DNA from: Halodesulfurarchaeum sp. HSR-GB
GTDB taxonomy: Archaea; Halobacteriota; Halobacteria; Halobacteriales; Halobacteriaceae
Direction of reading: 5' to 3'
Length of the DNA stretch: 64,000 nucleotides
NCBI RefSeq assembly: GCF_031432215.1
Contig: NZ_JAVKGN010000001.1
Span: 372,001 to 436,000, forward strand
This document shows positions 57,396 to 64,000 of the stretch, piece after piece. A model generated the notes under the pieces. That model did not search any database and was not told the DNA's origin. It saw nothing but the letters and a program-made list of their open reading frames with translations. Made by a program: the position numbers and the translations under genes. How positions within the stretch are numbered: the stretch's first letter is position 1; each line of letters begins with the position of its first letter.

Positions 57396-58691
57396 ATGAC
57401 GCTACTTCGGGACGCGGCGGCGGTCCTCGAGAACGGGCCGGTCTGTGATCCCTGTCTGGGGCGGCCCTTCGCCGACCTGAGCCACGGCCTGACGAACGCC
57501 GAACGGGGTCGGGCCCTGCGAATCGCCGTGGCCCTCGACGCGGACGAGCCCTTCGAGCCGAGCGAGGAGTGCTGGGTCTGTGAGGGCGAGACAGCGGCCT
57601 TCGAGGACTGGGCCGATCGGGCAGTCGAAGCGATCGGCGACGTGGAGTTCGAGACCTACCAGGTCGGGACACGTCTCCCGCCGCTAATCGAGGAGAACGA
57701 GACGCTACTCCGGGAACTGGCCGGACTGGACGAGGACGCCGGCGAACGGCTCGGATCGGAGATGAACCGCGAGGTGGGCAAACGGGTCGGACAGCAGACG
57801 GGGGCCGAGGTCGACTTCGGACGCCCGGACGTGCAGTTGCTCCTCGAAGTCGACGCTGGGGACGTCGACGTAACGATCAACTCCGCGTTCGTCTACGGCC
57901 GCTATCGCAAGCTCGAACGGGGCATCCCACAGACCGAGTGGCCCTGCCGGGAGTGTCACGGCAGCGGCACCCGAGCGGGCGAACCCTGTGTGTACTGTGA
58001 CGGCACCGGCTATCAGTACCCCGAGTCGGTCGAACAGTTGACCACACCGCCGGTCGAGGCGGCCATGGACGGCAGCGACGCGACCTTCCACGGGGCCGGT
58101 CGCGAGGACATCGACGCCCGCATGCTTGGGACCGGCCGGCCGTTCGTGATCGAGGTCTCTGCGCCACGGGATCGATTTCCCGACATCGAATCGCTCGAAG
58201 CCGATATCAACGACTTTGCCGACGGCAAGGTCGAGGTCGAGGGATTGCGACTCGCGACCTACGAGAGCGTCGAGCGGGTGAAACGCCTCCCGGCCTCCAA
58301 GACCTACCGGGCGACGGTCAGCTTCGAGGAACCGATCACCGAAGCAGCGCTCTCCGAAGCGCTCGACACCCTCGACGGCGCGACCATCGAGCAGGAAACC
58401 CCCACCCGAGTCGACCATCGCCGGGCCTCGAAGGTTCGGACCCGCACAGTCTATGGAATCGAGGGTGACCTCGACTCGCCGACCGAGGCGACAGTCGAGA
58501 TCCACGGTGAGGGCGGACTCTACGTGAAGGAACTGGTCAGCTCCGACAACGGACGGACCGAACCGAGCCTGGCCGGCGAACTCGGGGTGTCCTGTCACGT
58601 CACCGCCCTGGACGTACTCGCCGTCGAAGGCGAGGACGAGTCCTTCGAGGACGAGGCCTACTTCCGGGCGACCCCGAGTCCCAAGAGCTAA
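57396..58691 (+). CDS. pus10: tRNA pseudouridine(54/55) synthase Pus10
   Basis: A 431-residue enzyme. The N-terminal part has a zinc site (VCDPCLG and ECWVCEGE) and a THUMP-like region. The catalytic domain holds GREDIDARMLGTGRPFVIE with the active Asp near residue 245 and RRASKVRTRTVYGI further on. It makes pseudouridine 54 and 55 in archaeal tRNA. TrmY acts on the same position and is encoded 1.1 kb away. Confidence 0.95.
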   Translation: MTLLRDAAAVLENGPVCDPCLGRPFADLSHGLTNAERGRALRIAVALDADEPFEPSEECWVCEGETAAFEDWADRAVEAIGDVEFETYQVGTRLPPLIEENETLLRELAGLDEDAGERLGSEMNREVGKRVGQQTGAEVDFGRPDVQLLLEVDAGDVDVTINSAFVYGRYRKLERGIPQTEWPCRECHGSGTRAGEPCVYCDGTGYQYPESVEQLTTPPVEAAMDGSDATFHGAGREDIDARMLGTGRPFVIEVSAPRDRFPDIESLEADINDFADGKVEVEGLRLATYESVERVKRLPASKTYRATVSFEEPITEAALSEALDTLDGATIEQETPTRVDHRRASKVRTRTVYGIEGDLDSPTEATVEIHGEGGLYVKELVSSDNGRTEPSLAGELGVSCHVTALDVLAVEGEDESFEDEAYFRATPSPKS

Positions 58692-58715
58692 CCAGGCACC
58701 GATCGAGGAAAGCGT

Positions 58716-59360
58716 ATGCCCTTCGGGGTCGACGAGGCAGGCAAGGGACCGGTGCTCGGTTCGATGTTCGCGGCCGCGGTCGTCGCCGACCCCGAGGATC
58801 TCCCGGACGGGATCGCTGATTCGAAGACACTCACCCCACAGCGACGGGAACGGCTCGCGGCGACACTCCGGGCTGCGGAGGCTATCTCGATCGGCGTCGC
58901 GGAGATTCCGGTCGCGAGGATCGACGATCCCGAGACTGACATGAACACACTGACAGTCAGCGCCCAGGCCCAGGCCATCGACGCGGCCGGGGTGAGCGAC
59001 GAAACGGGATACGTCGACGCCGGGGACGTGGACGCCGAGCGGTTCGGGCGACGGGTCGAGAAGCGAGTTGACACGGACGTGCGGATACAGGCCGAACACG
59101 GGGCCGACGAGTCCGATCCCCTGGTCGGGGCCGCAAGCATCATCGCAAAAGTCGCCCGTGACGCCCACGTTGTGGCGCTAAACACTGAGTACGATGCCGA
59201 TCTCGGCAGTGGCTATCCCAGCGACGACCGCACCCGATCGTTCCTCGAAACCTACGTACAGCGAACCGGCGAGTTACCCGACTGTGCGCGTCGCTCCTGG
59301 CAGACGAGCAGCGATATTCTCTCAGCGGCCGCCCAGACCGGACTCGGGGACTTCGATTAG
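58716..59360 (+). CDS. rnhB: Ribonuclease HII
   Basis: A 214-residue RNase HII. MPFGVDEAGKGPVLGSMF carries the first two catalytic acids, GIADSKTLTPQRR the signature, and VDAGDVDAERF plus DAHV the later ones. It removes RNA primers or misincorporated ribonucleotides from DNA. It starts 24 bases after pus10 and its stop overlaps the secD stop by 4 bases. Confidence 0.95.
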   Translation: MPFGVDEAGKGPVLGSMFAAAVVADPEDLPDGIADSKTLTPQRRERLAATLRAAEAISIGVAEIPVARIDDPETDMNTLTVSAQAQAIDAAGVSDETGYVDAGDVDAERFGRRVEKRVDTDVRIQAEHGADESDPLVGAASIIAKVARDAHVVALNTEYDADLGSGYPSDDRTRSFLETYVQRTGELPDCARRSWQTSSDILSAAAQTGLGDFD

Positions 59361-60904
59361 TCCTCGGAGACGACCAGGTGGCGCAGAATGTCCCCGTAGG
59401 CCGGGCGGGTGATGAAGACCCCGATGAGGACCCCGACGATGGTGATGATGGCAAAGCCGGAGAGATCACCCAGCGAGAGCACCGTGAGCGGGCTCATCGC
59501 CACGATGGTCGTGGCGGCAGCCGCCCCGATCACCCAGAAGGCCTTCCGGAAGCGACTCTGGAAGACCCGACCGGTCGCCACGTTCCCCTGCTGGAGGATC
59601 TCGTCGGCGATGATCACCAGGTCGTCCACCCCCGTCCCGATGACCGCGATGAACCCGGCGATGTGTGAGAGGTTGAGCGGGTACTGGACGAAGGCGACGA
59701 AGCCAAGCAGGAGATAGACCTCCGAAAGGGCGGTCACGACCATCGGCGCAGCCACCTCGGGCCGACGATAGCGGCCGTAGACGACCATGCTCACCGCGAG
59801 GACAGCCATGATGCCGACGATCAGTGAGTTGCTCTTGAAGCGGTCAGCCAGCGCCGGCGAGAGCGAGAGGCTGTCGGAGTTCTCGAAGTCCAGCGGTGCC
59901 GGCAGTCGCCCCGCCTTCAGGCTGAGTTCGAGGTTCCGGGCCTCCTCCATCGAGGACGTGGTCATGGTGAAGGTGGGGCTCTTGGCGAAGTCGCCACTCC
60001 GGAAGTCCTCGCCGAGTCCGGGCTCCACACCCCCGACGAAGACGGGGTTCCCGTTCAACGTCGTGACCATACAGTCCCCCTCGATGCTCTCGATCGAGTC
60101 GTGCTCCTCGGCCGCCGCGGTACAGGTCGAACCGTCGCCGAAGCCGAGTTCGACCATCTCCTGGGAGAACGACTCCGCACTCGCCTCCGCGATCGTGACC
60201 TGCACGCCAGGTTCCCCGTCCTGGTTCGTCGTCGCCGACCCGACGCGGGCGAACTCGTCCTGGTTCAGGACCTGTGTCGGCTCGTAGGCACCGCTCTCGT
60301 TCTGTGAGACCGCGAAGATCCGGACGACACCGCGGTCCTCCAGAATACTGACGAGCTCCTCACGGTCCCGATCAGGGGCCGTGATACTGATGACCTGTCG
60401 TCCACCAAGCGTGATCTTCTGGACCGATCCCCCGCTCAACGCGGACTCACTTAGCTTCTCCTCCACGCGTTCGACGAGTTCGGTGGCCGTCTCATCGGTC
60501 ACGCCGTCCCGGACCGAACCGGGGTCATAGCCTTCTGCTTCGAGTGCGCTCCGCAGTTCGTCCCGAGAGACGTCCTTCGTGAACACTTCGACGGTGTTGG
60601 TCTCGTTTGCGACCCGGATGTCGATCGCGTCGATTGCCAGGCTATCGGCGAGTGAGGCGGCGAGGGCGGTCTCGTCTTCTGCAGAGACGCTCACTTCCTC
60701 GGCCGTGATCCCCACCGGCGGGGCCCGAATTCGGGTCCCGCCGCTGAGTTCGATGCCGTACTGTAGGTTCGTCGTCGCGTCGGATTCGGCGACCTGTTCC
60801 CCAGTGCTGCCGGCCGGCGCACCCGGGACGAACAGCGCGACCGAACTCAGGACGACCAGGACCACGAGCAGGACCAGTCGCCAGTTCTCGCGGATGGCGC
60901 TCAT
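59357..60904 (-). CDS. secD: Protein-export membrane protein SecD
   Basis: A 515-residue SecD. An N-terminal helix is followed by a large extracytoplasmic domain (residues 40-330) with GIELSGGTRIRAP, then five membrane helices including GFIAVIGTGVDDLVIIADE. With SecF it uses the proton or ion gradient to pull proteins through the Sec channel. Its start overlaps the secF stop by 4 bases (ATGA), so the pair is one operon. Confidence 0.95.
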   Translation of the reverse strand: MSAIRENWRLVLLVVLVVLSSVALFVPGAPAGSTGEQVAESDATTNLQYGIELSGGTRIRAPPVGITAEEVSVSAEDETALAASLADSLAIDAIDIRVANETNTVEVFTKDVSRDELRSALEAEGYDPGSVRDGVTDETATELVERVEEKLSESALSGGSVQKITLGGRQVISITAPDRDREELVSILEDRGVVRIFAVSQNESGAYEPTQVLNQDEFARVGSATTNQDGEPGVQVTIAEASAESFSQEMVELGFGDGSTCTAAAEEHDSIESIEGDCMVTTLNGNPVFVGGVEPGLGEDFRSGDFAKSPTFTMTTSSMEEARNLELSLKAGRLPAPLDFENSDSLSLSPALADRFKSNSLIVGIMAVLAVSMVVYGRYRRPEVAAPMVVTALSEVYLLLGFVAFVQYPLNLSHIAGFIAVIGTGVDDLVIIADEILQQGNVATGRVFQSRFRKAFWVIGAAAATTIVAMSPLTVLSLGDLSGFAIITIVGVLIGVFITRPAYGDILRHLVVSED

Positions 60905-61761
60905 CGGGCCACCCCCTCGTACTTGTACCAGCGAAGCAGGGAGACGTTGAACATGTACGTGTTCATGAGATCAGTCGTGAGTCCGATAACGAGGATCAAT
61001 CCGATCGAGGCCATGAGGTCGATCCCGAAGAACGTCGCGGCGACGGCCATCACGGCCATCGCGGCGATCGAGGTCACGGTCATGGTCACCCCGGTCTGCA
61101 TCGCCCGGTAGGTCGACTCGTAGAAGTCCCCGGAGCGCCGGAGCACGTGATTGGTCAACAGAATGTCCGAGTCCACGGAGTACCCGATGAGCATCAACAG
61201 CGCCGCGACGGTCCCCAGAGAGAGTCTGATACCCAGCAGGTTGAGGACGGCAATCGGGACGAGCATATCCGAAAAGGCCGAAACGACGATCGCCAGGCTG
61301 GGAATGAACGTCCGGAAGAGGGCAAAGGCGAGCACGCTCATCCCCAGGAAGGCGATCGCGAGCCCGATGATCGCCCACTTCTTGTTCTCGTCGCCGAAGA
61401 TCGCGGACGTCTCACCACTCCCGAGGACCGTGAGGTCATCAGCGCTCTCGGCGGTCGCCCTGACCGAATCGACGTTCGCCGTCTCGAAGGTCACGACGTA
61501 GGTGTTCTGTCCCTCGATTCCCTGGACGGAGACGACCGGTTCGTCGAACTGGGCGGCGATATCAGCCTGTGAAAGTGAGGATTCGACGGTGAGCTCTGAG
61601 CCACCGGCGAAATCGACCCCCATATGGGCCGGCGACCCGGTGATCGCCCACATTCCGCCGACGATCAACACGGCGACAACGAGGACCGCCAGCGGGACCG
61701 CCACGAGCTGGCGGTTCGAGTACCGGCTGTAATCGACTTCCGGGACCTCGAACTGCGGCAT
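60901..61761 (-). CDS. secF: Protein-export membrane protein SecF
   Basis: A 286-residue SecF with the six-helix plan. MPQFEVPEVDYSRYSNRQL leads to the first helix, then GVDFAGGSELTVES and the channel helices with LIGYSVDSDILLTNHVLR, the conserved SecF motif. First gene of secFD; archaeal SecDF lacks SecA but retains the same partners. Confidence 0.95.
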   Translation of the reverse strand: MPQFEVPEVDYSRYSNRQLVAVPLAVLVVAVLIVGGMWAITGSPAHMGVDFAGGSELTVESSLSQADIAAQFDEPVVSVQGIEGQNTYVVTFETANVDSVRATAESADDLTVLGSGETSAIFGDENKKWAIIGLAIAFLGMSVLAFALFRTFIPSLAIVVSAFSDMLVPIAVLNLLGIRLSLGTVAALLMLIGYSVDSDILLTNHVLRRSGDFYESTYRAMQTGVTMTVTSIAAMAVMAVAATFFGIDLMASIGLILVIGLTTDLMNTYMFNVSLLRWYKYEGVAR

Positions 61762-61786
61762 ATCGGCGTGTGAGGCGGGCCCCGGG

Positions 61787-62413
61787 TTAAGACTTCGTAT
61801 CTCCGTTGACAGTCTCCTCGAGGAACCGATCGGGGAGGCGGGTCCGTACGGTCGACGGGACCCGTTCGAACAGCCACTCCGCGACGGCGACCATCGGTTT
61901 GCGGACCAGCGTGTACACGACCGAGACGAGCAGCAGCGCCCAGATACCCAGCGCGACCGGGCCCTCGACGGTGATCAGCACCGGCGCAGCCACGATCGCG
62001 CCCAGCGCTAGATCCTCGGGCGCGCCGTCGTAGCGCACGTACCGGCGAGGTCGAAGCCACCGCCCGTGGAAGTGGCTGTAGACGGCCCGCTGGGAGCGAC
62101 CCCGCCAGGGCCGGAGTTCGAGTCCACCGCCCGCGGCGTCCATGATCGAGTGGGCCGCCGCGGCGAGGAGGAACAGCGCCACCGCCCAGGCGGCCGGGGT
62201 AGCGAGCAAAACTGCGAGTAGAACCGCTGGCACCGCCGCTATACTGAAGTAGACCGGATAGTGCAACGTCCGGCGGTGGCCGGCGTACAGGTCCAGGTCG
62301 GGAAACACGCCGCCGGCGGCCGCGGCGACGATTCCCAGAAGCGTGATCTCGGGAACCGCCACGGCGGCCGCCGCTGCGATCGCGATTCCCACGAGCGCGT
62401 GGGTGGTCGCCAT
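61787..62413 (-). CDS. Metal-dependent hydrolase-like membrane protein (DUF457/YdjM)
   Basis: A protein of about 208 residues. MATTHALVGIAIAAAAAVAVPE, GGVFPDLDLYAGHRRTLHY, and AAHSIMDAAGGGLELRPW provide the His and Asp residues typical of the YdjM/DUF457 membrane hydrolases, set between four to five membrane helices. Substrate unknown. Starts at ATG 62413, with alternatives 9 or 12 bases upstream. Confidence 0.8.
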   Translation of the reverse strand: MATTHALVGIAIAAAAAVAVPEITLLGIVAAAAGGVFPDLDLYAGHRRTLHYPVYFSIAAVPAVLLAVLLATPAAWAVALFLLAAAAHSIMDAAGGGLELRPWRGRSQRAVYSHFHGRWLRPRRYVRYDGAPEDLALGAIVAAPVLITVEGPVALGIWALLLVSVVYTLVRKPMVAVAEWLFERVPSTVRTRLPDRFLEETVNGDTKS

Positions 62414-62512
62414 CATCGTGACCATCCTACAGCGCGAGCGGGTATATGACTGTCGCCTGTTCGAGGTCAGAATGGCGAGTTATAGGCCCCCGGGTCCTAC
62501 GGGGCCCTAGCC

Positions 62513-63115
62513 GTGCTCCTCACGGGACTGATCCGTACCATCCAGGTGGCGATCGGCCTAGTCGTCGCCTACGGGACACTCACAGGAGACCTCGTAGTCG
62601 TCGTCAACGGGGTCCTCGGGCTCGGGACGACGTTCCTTCCAGCGGGCCTGGAGCGGGCCTACGGGGTCTCCTTCCCGACCACGGTCGTCCTCTGGGTCGC
62701 CGTCGCGGTCCTCCTCCACACCCTCGGCATGGCGGGCCCGTACACCACGGTCTGGTGGTGGGACCACCTCACCCACACCCTCTCGGCGACGCTGGTAGCG
62801 AGTGTGGGCTATGCCTTCGCCCGTGCCTTCGAGGAGCATGCCCCGGGAATCACACTCCCTGCGGACTTCCTCTTCGTGTACGTGGTTCTTTTCACGATGG
62901 CCGCGGGGGTGCTCTGGGAGGTCCTGGAGTTCGTGGGGCGACTGCTCGCAAGCTGGCTCGGCCACCAGCCCTTGCTCGTCCAGTACGGGCTCCAGGACAC
63001 GATCCTCGACCTGCTCTTTGACGCCGTGGGCGCGGTCGTCGTGGGCGTGTTGAGCCGCGGCCGGGTCGACTGGCGCGAGACACCGATTCGGGAGCTCGTG
63101 AAACGCACGCGCTAG
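62513..63115 (+). CDS. Conserved haloarchaeal membrane protein
   Basis: A 200-residue protein with five or six membrane segments and a WWWDHLTHTLSATLVASVGYAF motif resembling DUF2238-like proteins, split here as WWWDHLTHTLSATL. The C-terminal end is basic and soluble (RGRVDWRETPIRELVKRTR). The start is GTG 62513 (LLTGLIRTIQVAIG follows). Function unknown. It is divergent from the DUF457 gene. Confidence 0.7.
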   Translation: MLLTGLIRTIQVAIGLVVAYGTLTGDLVVVVNGVLGLGTTFLPAGLERAYGVSFPTTVVLWVAVAVLLHTLGMAGPYTTVWWWDHLTHTLSATLVASVGYAFARAFEEHAPGITLPADFLFVYVVLFTMAAGVLWEVLEFVGRLLASWLGHQPLLVQYGLQDTILDLLFDAVGAVVVGVLSRGRVDWRETPIRELVKRTR

Positions 63116-63158
63116 GGAGAACCGGAAAACGCCTTAGGCCCGCGGTCCACCCGACGGT

Positions 63159-64000
63159 ATGGAAGTGACCATCGAGAGCGCGCTGGCCGAACACAGCCCC
63201 ATCGGCGTTCCACGGGCGACTCTGGAGGAACTCGACGGGGCGGTGCGTTCGGCGGCCGATCGCATCGCGACCGGCCGGGAGCAGGACGAACACGGGTACG
63301 CAGCCCTGAACCTCCCCGAAGAGACGGACCCGGAACCGATCGAGGCCGCCGTCGAGTCGGTCACACCGGCGGAGAACTGGCTGACGATCGGAATCGGCGG
63401 GAGCGCATTGGGCGCGGCGACGATCACCGAGGCCCTGGACGGCGACGGGGAGACCTACTACCTCGACAACGTCGACCCCGCCGACATCGCGGCTTTGCTC
63501 GCGGATATTGACCTCTCCGAGACCGCGATGAACGTCGTCTCCCGATCCGGGACGACCGCCGAGACCCTCGCGAACTTCCTCGTCGTCCGGGGAGCCATGG
63601 AGGCGGCGGGCGTGGACTGGACCGAGCGAACCGTAATCACCACCGGCGAGTCGGGGCCACTCGCGACCCTCGCCGACCGCCACGACCTCCCCACGCTTAC
63701 CGTCCCGGATGGGGTCCCCGGACGCTTCTCCGCGCTCTCAGCGGTCGGGCTGGCCGCCGCGGCCTTTCAGGGGCTAGATCTCGAGGCCATCCTGGCGGGT
63801 GGCCGCCGGGCCGAAGCGAGTCTCGCGGACTCGCTCTTCGAGTCGCCGGCTTACGCCTACGGCGCGACGATGTACGCCCTCGAAGCGCAGGGCGCGAACG
63901 TCGCGGCGATGATGCCCTACGCCGAATCCCTGGAGGCCTTCGCGGAGTGGTTCGCCCAGCTCTGGGCCGAGAGCCTGGGCAAGGACGGCCGCGGGCAAAC
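63159..64000 (+). CDS. pgi: Glucose-6-phosphate isomerase, N-terminal part
   Basis: The first 280 codons of pgi; the gene continues past the window. It starts at ATG 63159 (MEVTIESALAEHSPIGVPRA). The sugar-phosphate site shows LTIGIGGSALGAATI near residue 87 and VVSRSGTTAETLANFL near residue 125, both family marks. It interconverts glucose-6-phosphate and fructose-6-phosphate. No frameshift is visible in the part present. Confidence 0.93.
   Translation, partial: MEVTIESALAEHSPIGVPRATLEELDGAVRSAADRIATGREQDEHGYAALNLPEETDPEPIEAAVESVTPAENWLTIGIGGSALGAATITEALDGDGETYYLDNVDPADIAALLADIDLSETAMNVVSRSGTTAETLANFLVVRGAMEAAGVDWTERTVITTGESGPLATLADRHDLPTLTVPDGVPGRFSALSAVGLAAAAFQGLDLEAILAGGRRAEASLADSLFESPAYAYGATMYALEAQGANVAAMMPYAESLEAFAEWFAQLWAESLGKDGRGQ

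Overview
The window is haloarchaeal (class Halobacteria). The proteins are strongly acidic, the DNA is GC-rich with long antisense open frames, and the gene set is archaeal: TBP, thermosome, MC1 chromatin protein, RIO1/eIF1A, RFC, Pus10, TrmY, SecDF, and a single rRNA operon with tRNA-Ala in the spacer. I cannot name the genus from the sequence alone.

Layout. 1-7.3 kb: a partial membrane or secreted protein, a calcium-repeat surface protein, a short-chain dehydrogenase, tRNA-Cys, an RNase H-like exonuclease, and a three-gene TAXI-TRAP transporter operon. 7.5-13.5 kb: the rRNA operon on the minus strand, read 16S - tRNA-Ala - 23S - 5S. It has two tandem leader promoters, two processing stems with canonical bulge-helix-bulge motifs, a triple hairpin repeat in front of 23S, and a 5S gene split near its 3' end by an insertion of about 108 nt. 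13.7-31.4 kb: MC1, pyrD, pheST, endA-trpS, a NucS-like zinc-ribbon protein, a Ski2/Brr2-like helicase, a solitary lpdA, prephenate dehydratase, Hsp20, leuS and an alanine dehydrogenase family gene. 31.6-38.8 kb: thermosome, the eIF1A-RIO1-KH ribosome-maturation operon, a small phosphatase, tyrS and a DUF460 protein. 39-42.5 kb: an etfBA-fixCX operon. 42.5-52.3 kb: RNase Z, a clamp-loader subunit, Trm-G10, TBP, hisG, a SAH deaminase next to an SAH-hydrolase homologue, S19e, thiL and a site-2 protease. 52.4-55.7 kb: accessory segment with two divergent vapBC modules, an AT-rich stretch with two orphan genes, a truncated serine-recombinase remnant, a hairpin array and tRNA-Pro. 55.7-64 kb: core genes again (TrmY, Pus10, RNase HII, SecDF, two membrane proteins) and the start of pgi.

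How the genes work together. Most of the window serves translation: rRNA and tRNA, five aminoacyl-tRNA synthetase genes, tRNA splicing and modification, and small-subunit maturation. Energy and transport are represented by the TRAP importer and by the ETF-Fix complex, whose EtfB resembles the electron-bifurcating group. The SAH deaminase and hydrolase pair suggests methyl-cycle recycling through S-inosylhomocysteine. Nearly all convergent neighbours end on touching or overlapping stop codons, so this stretch is very compact. The most unusual single object is the expanded 5S rRNA gene, followed by the tRNA-Pro-linked island and the SAH-recycling pair.
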